A stretch of DNA of 64,000 bases from a virus, in the IMG/VR virus record IMGVR_UViG_3300028883_000032, positions 1 to 64,000 of that record; one strand, written 5' to 3'. Each line of letters starts with the position of its first letter. The first letter of the stretch is position 1. A program made the translations under genes and the position numbers. Shown in pieces: positions 1-7,874 of this stretch. The notes under the pieces were generated by a model, which saw nothing but the letters and a program-made list of their open reading frames with translations, was not told the origin of the DNA and ran no database searches.

Positions 1-63
1 GGTTCCCCCCCCCCATCACCTCAGAGCACTCTACTTTACATGAATTTTTCAAAGGAGAGCGTC

Positions 64-231
64 ATGTCTAGAATTAAAGAGGCCATTAGCGGAATTATTG
101 AAGACATCGAACCAGATTTTGTTTTAATTGACGTTAGCCCAAAAGATCTTTGGGAAGAAATAGAGAACCGATTTTTTGAAGACAACTATGACCTATACTT
201 AGGAGATATAGCCGATGGGGAAGCCTGCTAA
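64..231 (+). CDS. small acidic hypothetical protein
   Basis: I do not recognise this 55-residue acidic protein. An in-frame ATG exists at 40, but the start at 64 is chosen because an AAAGGAGAG ribosome binding site sits just upstream of it. The sequence is rich in Glu, Asp and Ile/Leu and shows no membrane segment or metal motif. Its 3' end overlaps the next gene by 17 bases, so the two are probably translationally coupled. The same GGAGAGCGTCATG start context is seen at 43682. Confidence 0.55.
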   Translation: MSRIKEAISGIIEDIEPDFVLIDVSPKDLWEEIENRFFEDNYDLYLGDIADGEAC

Positions 232-763
232 AAATCCAACAGTGCTATTCGATCAACATGGTTTTAGGGTAGCACAAAATCCCGAAAAACCCGCGGAAGT
301 GTATCACGACGGGGCGGATATATTAATTATTGCCCCGGTTACAACTGCTCGCGGGGAACCGCGCTTAATTGTGGAAAAAACAAAGAGACAGGCTTACACA
401 CATTGGGGAGTATACGAAGAATACTATACTCCAATATGGGATAATATTTATAATGATGCACTAACTACCGCAGAGGAAGCAATAGTTATTTTTGAAAGAA
501 TAACTGGAATTCGCTTAACGAGCTACAATGTTAACCCCTTTGCACAAAGTATCCCAATTTTTTGTGGAACTAATGTCAGGGTATCAGTTGTTGCCATAGA
601 TATAAATACTTGCAAGTTAGATAAAGGTAAAATAAGTGAAAACCTTGAATTTCTAACTCGTGCAAAATACGTGGAAGCTATAAAAGATAACAGAGTTGAC
701 TTGTTATTGTTTTCATTGTATAATATAGCTACTAAACTTATTGAGACTAAAACAAAAAAATAG
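215..763 (+). CDS. Nudix-fold-like protein, degenerate
   Basis: A 182-residue soluble protein. Its order of strands and a helix near residues 85-100 (AEEAIVIFERITGI) resembles the Nudix box region, but the Arg-Glu and Glu-Glu metal ligands of a working Nudix box are not present. It may be a divergent or catalytically dead Nudix relative, or an unrelated fold. The start at 215 has AGGAGA eight bases upstream and lies inside the preceding gene. A tRNA-Thr gene begins seven bases after the stop codon. Function is not assigned. Confidence 0.5.
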   Translation: MGKPAKNPTVLFDQHGFRVAQNPEKPAEVYHDGADILIIAPVTTARGEPRLIVEKTKRQAYTHWGVYEEYYTPIWDNIYNDALTTAEEAIVIFERITGIRLTSYNVNPFAQSIPIFCGTNVRVSVVAIDINTCKLDKGKISENLEFLTRAKYVEAIKDNRVDLLLFSLYNIATKLIETKTKK

Positions 764-769
764 TTAAGG

Positions 770-845
770 GCTCTTGTAGCTCAATTGGTAGAGCAACGCA
801 CTTGTAATGCGTAGGTTTGGGGTTCGACTCCCTACAGGAGCTCCA
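770..845 (+). tRNA. tRNA-Thr(TGT)
   Basis: Full cloverleaf: acceptor GCTCTTG pairs with CAGGAGC, anticodon stem ACGCA/TGCGT closes the loop CTTGTAA (anticodon TGT), T-loop TTCGACT. Discriminator T, and the 3' CCA is encoded. It reads ACA codons, which suit an AT-rich phage. Confidence 0.95.
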
Positions 846-870
846 CGGAGTTAACGTTAACGGAGATAAT

Positions 871-2316
871 ATGAAAAGAAGACGCGGGAACATCATGATC
901 AATGCGTTGATCATTACGTTCTTCCTTGTGATGACCGGAACCGCATACATGATGTGGGCCGTTGGTGAAAATCATCAGGGGAGGATGGATTTAGCGAGAA
1001 CTCAAGCATACTATGTTGCACAGTATGGGGTTTTGAATAGAGGGCTAACCGAGTTAAGAACTCGTCAGATTGAAACTTTGCCCCCTGATAGGGAACACCT
1101 ACCGTCAGGTAAATTTTATTCAGGCCGCCAAGATGAATTAGGGGTATATACGGACACCTATATTGAGCGTGTGAGCGGCATTGATCAAGATATTTATATG
1201 CAGCAATTAGAATATAAAGTATGGTCTACAGGGCACGTTGAATTAAAAGACCAAGGTATGGTTCGAGATGTGACAAGAACTATAAATATGGTTTTTAGAC
1301 TTAGGTCCTATTCTGCATATATGTACCTTACCAATTATGAAATGACCATGTTTGATGAGATCATTTGGTTTTATACAGACGACACTTTACATGGAAGAGT
1401 TCATAGTAACTCCCAAATAGGAATAAAACAGAGACCGGTATTTTATGGACCGGTAAGTACATGTGCCGACGACTTTATACATGGGCCAGGATATAATCCT
1501 TATTTTGCCCACGAGCCACAATTCAATGCACAAAAAGTATTTTTCCCAACAACTGCCGAAAAAATACGGACTGGAGCAAGCTCTGGGGGATGTTTTTTCG
1601 ATAATGACAACGGGAGACTTCAATCAAGACTAACTGGACAAAACGGAGCTTGGGTTTTAGAGCAATGGACTCAAGGAACCCCATATAATGAACAGCACAT
1701 CGCAGTTTTTCAAACCATTGGAATGCCCGCTAATATATTTATAGAGGGCGATGTCGAACTAAGTGGTACCGTGACAGGAATTCAGACGATAGGTTGCTCT
1801 GGAGATCTGAGATTAATTGACAATATCTATTATGCTGACGTATCTCCCAACAATCCAGGTGGTTCTGATCGCTGGTTAAGTTATAACGGCTCTTCGCATC
1901 TACTAGGTTTAATCAGTGAGCAACGTATAGTCATCCAAGATACCAATGAAAATGGTCACGGTAATAGTATGAACGGTTCAGATATTACTATTACCGCCGC
2001 ACTTGTAGCACTGGGCGAATCCTTCACTTTTCAGCACCAGAATGACGAATGGGATACTTACCAATGGTGTGCCGATGGAATAAACGGCCAAGACGAACGT
2101 GGTGACATAAGATTAAGAGGTTCTGTTACACAGGTGCGTCGTGGATATGTCCATCGCTCTAATTGTGGTGGTACCGGGTATTGGAAAGACTATCTTTACG
2201 ATAGACGATTAGACAGAACTCCTCCCCCGTGCTACTTAGACGCGGTTGATGAGGAGGGATATGCTTTGTTTGATCCCATTTATTGGGCTGAAGATGCCTC
2301 ATTCATAGTAAACTAA
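871..2316 (+). CDS. PilX/DUF4900-like pilus-type protein
   Basis: A 481-residue protein starting at the ATG at 871 with CGGAGATAAT upstream; the longer frame would run back into the tRNA. The basic N-terminus is followed by a hydrophobic segment (about residues 8-28) and then a helix of the kind seen in PilX-type minor pilins (ARTQAYYVAQYG). Further in, WFYTDDTLHGRVHSN and GIKQRPVFYGPV resemble the DUF4900 family found with type IV pilus genes of FCB and related bacteria. It is probably membrane-anchored with a large exported domain. A pilin-like gene in a phage accessory region is unusual and may be host-derived; it could act at the cell surface. The family call is from motif memory. Confidence 0.55.
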   Translation: MKRRRGNIMINALIITFFLVMTGTAYMMWAVGENHQGRMDLARTQAYYVAQYGVLNRGLTELRTRQIETLPPDREHLPSGKFYSGRQDELGVYTDTYIERVSGIDQDIYMQQLEYKVWSTGHVELKDQGMVRDVTRTINMVFRLRSYSAYMYLTNYEMTMFDEIIWFYTDDTLHGRVHSNSQIGIKQRPVFYGPVSTCADDFIHGPGYNPYFAHEPQFNAQKVFFPTTAEKIRTGASSGGCFFDNDNGRLQSRLTGQNGAWVLEQWTQGTPYNEQHIAVFQTIGMPANIFIEGDVELSGTVTGIQTIGCSGDLRLIDNIYYADVSPNNPGGSDRWLSYNGSSHLLGLISEQRIVIQDTNENGHGNSMNGSDITITAALVALGESFTFQHQNDEWDTYQWCADGINGQDERGDIRLRGSVTQVRRGYVHRSNCGGTGYWKDYLYDRRLDRTPPPCYLDAVDEEGYALFDPIYWAEDASFIVN

Positions 2317-2337
2317 ACATTTCCACGGGGTATAAAG

Positions 2338-2592
2338 ATGACACCAAAATCGGACACACTCGATAAATTACAAGAATGGTATGACCAACTTATACCAACG
2401 GAAAAAGTTGGCTTCTACATTGTATCTTTTTTTATAATGGCAATTGCAGTAATGATGTGCATCAGTTTCGTGGCCTTGCTAATCCAACTTCCTAAAGTAG
2501 TAATATCAATAACTATACTACTTATAATACATCGTGTGTTATTTAGGTGGTTATTCAAAGGGGGGTTAAAAAAGAGAATACAAAAGGATTAA
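2338..2592 (+). CDS. small two-helix membrane protein
   Basis: An 84-residue protein with hydrophobic stretches at about residues 26-48 and 51-66, followed by a basic tail (KGGLKKRIQKD) that probably faces the cytoplasm. It starts 21 bases after the pilin-like gene and may be co-transcribed with it. Not recognised. Confidence 0.6.
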   Translation: MTPKSDTLDKLQEWYDQLIPTEKVGFYIVSFFIMAIAVMMCISFVALLIQLPKVVISITILLIIHRVLFRWLFKGGLKKRIQKD

Positions 2593-2627
2593 ATTGTTAT
2601 TCTCTACAGGAAGGAAATAGTGATAAA

Positions 2628-2867
2628 ATGAAACCGACAAAAAGAACACCTGTTTTACAAAACTTTCTTGAAACTTTGGGTTCTACTATTTATGGAAGAA
2701 GTTTACAAGAAAGTATAAAAAAGAGGATTTGCGTAGCGTGCGGAAAACCGGCATTAACTTTCGTAGATGCAAAATCGAAAGAAGAGTATTATATTAGTGG
2801 TTTTTGCCAAAAATGCCAAGATAGGACTTTTACGGACTTACAAACACTTTTAATTGGTTCAGCATGA
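2628..2867 (+). CDS. zinc-ribbon small protein
   Basis: A 79-residue basic protein with a four-cysteine pattern, CVACGK near residue 42 and CQKCQ near residue 65, typical of a zinc ribbon. The start at 2628 is preferred over the longer frame from 2547 because AAGGAAA lies upstream and it avoids overlap with the membrane-protein gene. Function unknown; nucleic-acid or protein binding is the usual role of such ribbons. Confidence 0.55.
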   Translation: MKPTKRTPVLQNFLETLGSTIYGRSLQESIKKRICVACGKPALTFVDAKSKEEYYISGFCQKCQDRTFTDLQTLLIGSA

Positions 2868-2982
2868 AAGGACAAAGGACATGAAACACACATAGGTATT
2901 TTACCTAATTCCTCCTTAACCATTCAATTAATTTAATTAGTTCCATGAATGTTACATTAAATTTAATTGAAAGGTTATAAAA

Positions 2983-3264
2983 ATGAATGTAGTGCGTTTT
3001 AACGATATTAAGGAATTCAAACAATTCCTTAAAGACCTGGTTGTAGAAATCAGGCAAGAGAAAAAAGACCATGGGTATTCCGAAAGAAAGCACCGACTTT
3101 CTTGGAAGTACCGGCACTATCACATTGCGTATTGTCTGCTTCGCGGTAGAGAGTATGTAGAAATTGAACAAATAGTACAGGAAGGCAATGAACCCAATAT
3201 GCTATTTGTTCGGAATATAATGGATTCATTTCACAATGAAACGCTTATACGTGATAGTGCGTGA
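2983..3264 (+). CDS. hypothetical protein
   Basis: A 93-residue soluble, basic protein that I do not recognise (EFKQFLKDLVVEIRQEKKDH near the N-terminus). Its 3' end overlaps the peptidyl-tRNA hydrolase gene by 29 bases, which suggests translational coupling. The 115 bases upstream are AT-rich and hold no gene I can support. Confidence 0.55.
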   Translation: MNVVRFNDIKEFKQFLKDLVVEIRQEKKDHGYSERKHRLSWKYRHYHIAYCLLRGREYVEIEQIVQEGNEPNMLFVRNIMDSFHNETLIRDSA

Positions 3265-3565
3265 GGACTTAAACTCACCAAATACTCACCAAACAGATGG
3301 TGGATTTAAAGCAGCCCAAGCATGCCACGCAGTTGCTGAATTGATTGGAAAATTCCAAACAGACAAGCGCTGGGATAAGTACATGATACTATTAGGTGTA
3401 CCTGATAAGGGGACGCTTTTAGATTGGGCAGACTTTAGATTACTTAAGAAAAAAGTTCATGAGTATGTTGTGTTTTATGAACCCGACATAGGAAATGAAC
3501 CTACTTCAATTGCATTTTTTGCTGAACCAAAAAAGATAAGGGGTTTAGAGCTTTTAAAGCTCTAA
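3236..3565 (+). CDS. Pth2-type peptidyl-tRNA hydrolase
   Basis: A 109-residue protein of the length of the Pth2 (archaeal/eukaryotic-type) peptidyl-tRNA hydrolase family, which releases peptides from stalled peptidyl-tRNAs. Visible hallmarks are KAAQACHA near residue 27 (family pattern GKxAAQxxHA), the central LLDWADFRLLKKK helix, and DIGNEPTS near residue 87, where the family has an Asp-x-Gly-x-Thr loop. The glycine before KAAQ is a Phe here. Bacteria normally use the unrelated Pth1, so a phage copy is notable. It fits the many tRNA genes in this window. Confidence 0.75.
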   Translation: MKRLYVIVREDLNSPNTHQTDGGFKAAQACHAVAELIGKFQTDKRWDKYMILLGVPDKGTLLDWADFRLLKKKVHEYVVFYEPDIGNEPTSIAFFAEPKKIRGLELLKL

Positions 3566-3573
3566 CCCCTTTT
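3538..3573 (+). terminator. Rho-independent terminator
   Basis: A near-perfect inverted repeat (AAGGGGTTTAGAGC ... GCTCTAACCCCTT) ending in TTTT. Its left arm overlaps the last codons of the Pth2-like gene. Confidence 0.8.
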
Positions 3574-3594
3574 CCCACTTAAAGGAAAAAAGAC

Positions 3595-3798
3595 ATGAAA
3601 GCACTACTGATATTGATTATCATTTGGGCATTACTGGCAGTACTTTCTTGGGTATTGAGAAAAGTATCCCAAGAACTTATCATGATCATAGGAATAAGAA
3701 CGGCATTTTTATGCCAAATTGCTGCTTACGTTTTATGGATAGTTTCACCCATGTATTTGGTATTTAAAGTACAACCTCAACAAATGCTGAAAAAATGA
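3595..3798 (+). CDS. small membrane protein
   Basis: A 67-residue protein with two hydrophobic segments (about residues 2-20 and 28-58) and AAAGGAAAA upstream of its start. It is probably an integral inner-membrane protein. The stop overlaps the start of the thioesterase gene (ATGA). Not recognised. Confidence 0.55.
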   Translation: MKALLILIIIWALLAVLSWVLRKVSQELIMIIGIRTAFLCQIAAYVLWIVSPMYLVFKVQPQQMLKK

Positions 3799-4211
3799 AA
3801 ACAGAACATTTACAGCAATTACTTGTGTCCGGACAGTTTATAGGATCTCACATGTGCCTTGCCAAAGACATAGGATCAAACGGAAATCTCTTTGGGGGTA
3901 ACATGCTAGCTTGGGCAGACGAAATGGGTGCTATTTTTGCTAAAAAGTTTACTGGAGAACCAAAGCTCGTAACTGTTCAAATGGACGCGGTTGAATTCAC
4001 TGTTCCAGTACATGAAGGCGAAATAGTTGATTTCTATGCCGCTAACCCCAAACCCGGCCATACCAGTTTAACGTTCACTCTTGTTGTTGCCAAACCGAAC
4101 AATGCCGACGGGGTAAGACAAATTGTATTTACAACGCGATTTGTTTTCGTGGCTGTCGGCGATGATGGGCACTCCAAACCAATTGAAAGGTTTGCAGAAA
4201 AGCGCCCATAG
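3795..4211 (+). CDS. YciA-like acyl-CoA thioesterase
   Basis: A 138-residue single hotdog-fold protein resembling the YciA/BFIT acyl-CoA thioesterases, which hydrolyse acyl-CoA to free acid and CoA. Visible motifs are GNLFGGNMLAWADEMGA near residue 33 (catalytic Asp in the WxDE segment), VEFTVPVHEGEIV near residue 65 and GHTSLTFTLVV near residue 90. It starts with a four-base overlap with the upstream membrane protein. Its TAG stop codon is formed by bases 8-10 of the downstream tRNA-Arg. A lipid-related role during infection is inference. Confidence 0.75.
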   Translation: MKTEHLQQLLVSGQFIGSHMCLAKDIGSNGNLFGGNMLAWADEMGAIFAKKFTGEPKLVTVQMDAVEFTVPVHEGEIVDFYAANPKPGHTSLTFTLVVAKPNNADGVRQIVFTTRFVFVAVGDDGHSKPIERFAEKRP

Positions 4212-4274
4212 TTCAGTGGTTAGAACAGCGGACTCTAAATCCGTGTGTCCTCGGTTCAAGTCCGAGTGGGCGCA
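4202..4274 (+). tRNA. tRNA-Arg(TCT)
   Basis: Acceptor GCGCCCA/TGGGCGC, anticodon loop CTCTAAA (TCT) on stem GCGGA/TCCGT, T-loop TTCAAGT. CCA is not encoded. The first ten bases overlap the end of the thioesterase gene. Confidence 0.95.
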
Positions 4275-4287
4275 CAAAGGAGACCTA

Positions 4288-4692
4288 ATGGAAAACGTGA
4301 TTAAAGGCCTAATGCTTACTATCAGGTTTATTGTTGTATTTCTAAAAGTGTTCACAAAACACATCTTTGCTAGTGTGGTTATTCCCTTAGACATAGCTTT
4401 CAACAGACGGGGCATTTGGTTAGGAGAGATTTTTTGGTCCACGCTAAAAAATTTTAAAAACACATTAGGTTGTGAAGATGGGCCCTACCCCATAGTTAAC
4501 TCTCTGGCTGGTTTATTTAGCAGTATCATTGCAATACTCCTTGTTGTTGGGTTTCTTGGTTTATGGTATAGTGCACTAGCCTTTGTAGTATGCGTCGGTT
4601 TTAGCTTCCGAATACTACATTTTGTTGTTTTGTTTATAGCTGTTCACTCTATAATTGCAGCCCGCCGAGCAGTTAAAGGAGGCCAAAATTGA
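4288..4692 (+). CDS. multi-pass membrane protein
   Basis: A 134-residue hydrophobic protein starting at 4288 behind AAAGGAGA; a longer frame would run through the tRNA. Hydrophobic segments lie near residues 8-30, 70-95 and 97-125. It forms a tight pair with the next membrane protein (TTGA overlap). Not recognised. Confidence 0.6.
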   Translation: MENVIKGLMLTIRFIVVFLKVFTKHIFASVVIPLDIAFNRRGIWLGEIFWSTLKNFKNTLGCEDGPYPIVNSLAGLFSSIIAILLVVGFLGLWYSALAFVVCVGFSFRILHFVVLFIAVHSIIAARRAVKGGQN

Positions 4693-5234
4693 AATTTGTT
4701 AAGTTAGCCGCACTAAACTTTATTGGACTGTTTCTAGTTTTCCTTTTTACCACCTTTACTTGGATTTTCAGAAAACTTGTTTGCAACGAAAATATAGGAA
4801 TAGCCGGCTTATTTAATGAAGCGGAAACGAGCACAGAAACATTAGATGAAACTGCTGAAGGGTTATTCCAAACATTTATAATACTAACTGTAGGTTTAAT
4901 CTACTTAGCAGCCATAGTGGGATACTATGCGGTAATCTTATACTTTCTAATAGCTTGGTATAATGTCACCATACCATTAATATTCGTGGCACTAGTGGCT
5001 GCAACGTTTACACTAAAAAGTTATTGGTATGATCCCAACGAGGCAGAAAACCATCAAGCCCAAGGCTCGGAGTCAAAAATGAAAAAACTCAAATACGAAG
5101 TTGTCCTTTTACAGACAGTTTGGGCACACGACCCCGACGACGCATGCTCACATCTGCTCTACGGCGATGACATCAAAATACTAGACATTAAAGATGTTAC
5201 TTTACTAGATGAGGCAAGATTTGAGGAGAGATAA
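4689..5234 (+). CDS. membrane protein with soluble C-terminal domain
   Basis: A 181-residue protein that starts with TTG overlapping the preceding stop. Three hydrophobic segments (about residues 6-27, 60-83, 86-112) are followed by a hydrophilic domain of about 55 residues containing DPDDACSHLLYGDDI. Together with the preceding gene it may form a membrane complex. Its stop overlaps the ATG of the HD-domain gene (TAATG). No family recognised. Confidence 0.55.
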   Translation: MKFVKLAALNFIGLFLVFLFTTFTWIFRKLVCNENIGIAGLFNEAETSTETLDETAEGLFQTFIILTVGLIYLAAIVGYYAVILYFLIAWYNVTIPLIFVALVAATFTLKSYWYDPNEAENHQAQGSESKMKKLKYEVVLLQTVWAHDPDDACSHLLYGDDIKILDIKDVTLLDEARFEER

Positions 5235-5680
5235 TGGATGCTTCTTTGGCGACTGCAAATAACCTTGTAAAGGCCTTAAGGATAGCTCTTGATGCCCATA
5301 AAGATCAAGTTGATAGGTTAGGCCATCCGTATATTCTCCACCCAATCAAAGTTATGACCATGGTCGGGGATGATAGGGTGCTGCAAATAATAGCACTACT
5401 ACACGACGTGGTGGAAGATAGCGATTGGACTCTTGAAGAATTAGGTTCTGAAGGATTTTGTGAACGTGTGATAAATGGTGTGGATTCTATGACCCGCAGA
5501 CATGGAGAAACTTATACTGAATTCATAGAGAGGAACAAGCATAATGAGGATGGAAGGAAAGTTAAGATAGAAGACATACGCCACAATTCCAGCTTCGAAA
5601 GATTGTCCCACTTACCTGTGGATGTTGCCACGCGGCTAGCAGTCAAATACGCAAAAGCCCTTATTATTTTAGGAAGATAG
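5234..5680 (+). CDS. HD-domain hydrolase, RelA/SpoT-hydrolase-like
   Basis: A 148-residue protein of the MESH1/SpoT-like HD family, which uses Mn to remove pyrophosphate from (p)ppGpp or a related nucleotide. Visible are HPYILHPIKVM near residue 31, the HD pair in LLHDVVEDSDWT near residue 56, and VKIEDIRHNSS near residue 111, which matches the family KxxDxxHN segment. Stand-alone copies occur in phages and could lower host alarmone levels. It is the last gene of a coupled run and is followed by a terminator. The exact substrate cannot be read from sequence. Confidence 0.75.
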   Translation: MDASLATANNLVKALRIALDAHKDQVDRLGHPYILHPIKVMTMVGDDRVLQIIALLHDVVEDSDWTLEELGSEGFCERVINGVDSMTRRHGETYTEFIERNKHNEDGRKVKIEDIRHNSSFERLSHLPVDVATRLAVKYAKALIILGR

Positions 5681-5687
5681 ACGTAGT

Positions 5688-5723
5688 CCCAGATAGTAGC
5701 TTTGTTACTATCTGGGTATTTTT
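5688..5723 (+). terminator. Rho-independent terminator
   Basis: An 11-bp stem CCCAGATAGTA/TACTATCTGGG followed by TATTTTTA, eight bases after the HD gene. Confidence 0.8.
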
Positions 5724-5745
5724 ATCCCAATGTAAGCATAACTTA

Positions 5746-5756
5746 ATGGCATAAGA
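5746..5756 (+). promoter_or_regulatory. ATGGNATAAGA box (candidate phage promoter)
   Basis: ATGGCATAAGA between the terminator at 5688 and the T9SS-tagged gene at 5788. The same 11-base box recurs between transcription units at 30005, 49575, 50528, 51358 and 51812. Confidence 0.5.
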
Positions 5757-5787
5757 AAGAGTGAAGTTTAACCATGCGGAGGTAAGA

Positions 5788-7026
5788 ATGCTAAAGAAGA
5801 TTCTTGTTGTCATGTTGCTTTTGAGTACCACGGTGGTATTCGGGCAAAGTTTTGAGGAAGTATCTACCGTCAGTATGGACGGTAGAAAATCGGATGCATT
5901 CCTGGTTAATAATAGTATTTTGTGTTTCTCATGTAGAGACACGGTGTATTATTACGACACCGGGGACTTTTCCCGAATGGGAGAAGTGTACGTTGACGGT
6001 GAAGTTTCCTCGCTTGAGTATAATTGGATTTATACTTATGCGAGTACAAATCGAGGCTTTGTCATCATTGACTGTGAAGACGTCTTTGATGGCAGGGCGC
6101 CGTATAATCCACGTTTTGTGGATAGAGTAAATCTTGGTGGTATAACAAACCTCTCAGTAACAAGTCGTGATTCTCTCCACGTATATGCCTCCGGTGGTCC
6201 TAACGGGGTCTTTAGGATTAATATCCAACAAGATACTAATCCGTATGTTACGGACCATCTCAGTACGCCCGGCTACGCAAACGATCTTTGCGTAGTAGAC
6301 GGTTTCGTCTACACGGCCTGCTGGGGACCGATCCACAAGCACCGGTTGGCCACGGACTCTACATACGGGGTGTGGTCTATCGAAGGACAGAACGTCAAAC
6401 GTATTGGAGATTTGAACGACGGAGTCGGAGTATGGTGGGCGTCCGATTATCAAATCGGGGCCCTTGACATTTGGGGAAACTTAACAACTTGGAGGTATTA
6501 CCCAAACTCCAATGCTGTTAAGGATGTTTTCGCCAGTGACGGCTATACTGCAGTACTTGGCGATTCGGCCGAGTATTGGATATGGGGATCAGAAGAATTT
6601 GATGATCCCGATATAAACTGGAGCTACCCGGATGGAGAACATCCTAACCGGGTGGTTGTATGGAGGAATGAAGGTGAGATATTCTCTGCAGTATTAACAC
6701 AGGAGAATATACACTTCCTCCAGTTTGTGGAAGAAAACAAAGTTTCTGACAAGGGAGAACTCCCCCAGAAGTACGAGGTGAGTGTCTACCCGAACCCGTT
6801 CAACCCGACAACCTCCATCGGCTTCAGCCTTGCACGCCAGGGGCGTGTGACGCTCGCGGTGTACGATGTGCTGGGACGCCAGGTTGCCACACTGATCGAC
6901 CGTACGATGAACAACGGTCATCACACGGTATTCTTCGATGGAAGTAACCTCTCGGCAGGAGCTTACTTCTTAAAAATACGGACCAAGGACTCGGTGCATA
7001 CCCAAAAGCTTGTATTGTTGAAATAG
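5788..7026 (+). CDS. secreted protein with T9SS C-terminal sorting domain
   Basis: A 412-residue exported protein; the ATG at 5788 follows a strong GGAGGTAAG. It has a signal peptide (MLKKILVVMLLL, cleavage probably after VFG near residue 20), a beta-propeller-like body (about residues 25-320) and a C-terminal type A sorting domain beginning VYPNPFNPTTSIGF and ending LSAGAYFLKIRT...KLVLLK. Such domains direct proteins through the type IX system to the outer membrane of Bacteroidota and related phyla. The last 250 bases look more GC-rich than their surroundings, which suggests recent acquisition from the host. The gene is flanked by terminators. It could alter the infected cell surface, for example as a decoy or exclusion factor. 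Confidence 0.75.
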   Translation: MLKKILVVMLLLSTTVVFGQSFEEVSTVSMDGRKSDAFLVNNSILCFSCRDTVYYYDTGDFSRMGEVYVDGEVSSLEYNWIYTYASTNRGFVIIDCEDVFDGRAPYNPRFVDRVNLGGITNLSVTSRDSLHVYASGGPNGVFRINIQQDTNPYVTDHLSTPGYANDLCVVDGFVYTACWGPIHKHRLATDSTYGVWSIEGQNVKRIGDLNDGVGVWWASDYQIGALDIWGNLTTWRYYPNSNAVKDVFASDGYTAVLGDSAEYWIWGSEEFDDPDINWSYPDGEHPNRVVVWRNEGEIFSAVLTQENIHFLQFVEENKVSDKGELPQKYEVSVYPNPFNPTTSIGFSLARQGRVTLAVYDVLGRQVATLIDRTMNNGHHTVFFDGSNLSAGAYFLKIRTKDSVHTQKLVLLK

Positions 7027-7044
7027 CCGAGTTTGGGTTTTATC

Positions 7045-7072
7045 AAGGAGGATCAGTTCGATCCTCCTTTTT
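7045..7072 (+). terminator. Rho-independent terminator
   Basis: Stem AAGGAGGATC/GATCCTCCTT with loop AGTTC and a run of T. Confidence 0.85.
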
Positions 7073-7081
7073 ACATTGGTA

Positions 7082-7110
7082 TTGATTTCTATTAAATAAA
7101 GTTGTATAAT
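7082..7110 (+). promoter_or_regulatory. sigma70-like promoter of the tRNA-Leu cluster
   Basis: TTGATT (7082-7087), an exact 17-base spacer, then TATAAT (7105-7110), eight bases before the first base of tRNA-Leu(TAA) and directly after a terminator. Confidence 0.75.
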
Positions 7111-7117
7111 ACAATAA

Positions 7118-7202
7118 GCCGGGGTGGTGGAATTGGCAGACACACGAGACTTAAAATCTCGTGGAGCTTAGCTCCGTGCGGGTTCAATTCCCGCCCTCGG
7201 TA
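7118..7202 (+). tRNA. tRNA-Leu(TAA)
   Basis: Class II tRNA with long variable arm; acceptor GCCGGGG/CCTCGGT, anticodon loop CTTAAAA on stem CGAGA/TCTCG, T-loop TTCAATT. CCA not encoded. Confidence 0.95.
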
Positions 7203-7224
7203 CAACATTATAATTGGTGCGATT

Positions 7225-7599
7225 ATGGGTACAAGTAACTATGAATCGTTTCTTATAGAATGGCAGAAAAAACTCCGATTAATGGATTGGAATATAGCCC
7301 TTAATGTGTGCACTAAACGAGAAATTTCTGATTCAATGGCAACTGCCGAAGTTACCATATCCAATCACACCAAAGAAGCAATAATTGATCTACTAAATGA
7401 AAAAGATTTCAATGTTGGTGACTATGGGGGATTTCATTCCTTAATAGGAGAGAATAGGTGTAAATTTGACATACTCCACGAACTGGCAGAGATACGCTTA
7501 CAAGCTTGGGAACCACAAAACGATAGTGAACTTTTGCAAAAGGAACAAGCCTGTAATATGTTTGCGTGGGCACTTTTACATGCCACAAACCACAATTAA
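7225..7599 (+). CDS. minimal zincin-like protein
   Basis: A 124-residue protein starting at 7225; the longer frame would run through the tRNA. Near residue 89 it has ILHELAEIRL, resembling the HExxH helix of small phage-borne zincin-like proteins, but the second zinc-binding His is a Glu. The N-terminal WQKKLRLMDWNIAL fits the same type of family. It may be inactive or use another ligand. Function unknown. Confidence 0.5.
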   Translation: MGTSNYESFLIEWQKKLRLMDWNIALNVCTKREISDSMATAEVTISNHTKEAIIDLLNEKDFNVGDYGGFHSLIGENRCKFDILHELAEIRLQAWEPQNDSELLQKEQACNMFAWALLHATNHN

Positions 7600-7601
7600 C
7601 T

Positions 7602-7874
7602 ATGCCTCAAATTTATAGTAGTTACAAACTTAATAGTTTTACCAAAAGAGAGCTTATAGAGATAATACAAGAATGGCAATCAGAAGACAGGGCTCCTATT
7701 GATGAACCACAGGAAATCACCGAGGACATCATAAATTCAATATCAGAAATATTGGATAACTGGCGTAATCAGCTGGGTGCAGTCCGGGTTGCTGGAGTAG
7801 CGCCAAGGCCAGCCGAGTCAATCATGGCAACAACTAAACGTATAACCAAAGTAATAAAACATGGAATCAAATGA
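7602..7874 (+). CDS. hypothetical protein
   Basis: A 90-residue protein not recognised. The N-terminal SFTKRELIEIIQEWQ looks like a short helical segment; the C-terminus is basic. I use the ATG at 7602, two bases after the previous stop; a start at 7566 would overlap the upstream gene by 34 bases. No clear ribosome binding site decides the choice. The stop overlaps the next start. Confidence 0.45.
   Translation: MPQIYSSYKLNSFTKRELIEIIQEWQSEDRAPIDEPQEITEDIINSISEILDNWRNQLGAVRVAGVAPRPAESIMATTKRITKVIKHGIK

Noticed and set aside
747-950. Minus-strand ORF across tRNA-Thr
   Set aside because: It is the complement of a tRNA and of a real plus-strand gene; the same holds for minus-strand frames over other tRNAs (e.g. 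37435-37620, 40235-40447, 61444-61650).
5852-6130. ORF inside the T9SS-tagged gene
   Set aside because: Shadow frame of a gene with signal peptide and sorting tail.
871-7026. Whole 1-7 kb segment as bacterial chromosome
   Set aside because: The pilin-like and T9SS genes look host-like, but Pth2, thioesterase, membrane genes and tRNAs between them have the same packing as the rest; contamination cannot be excluded but is not needed.
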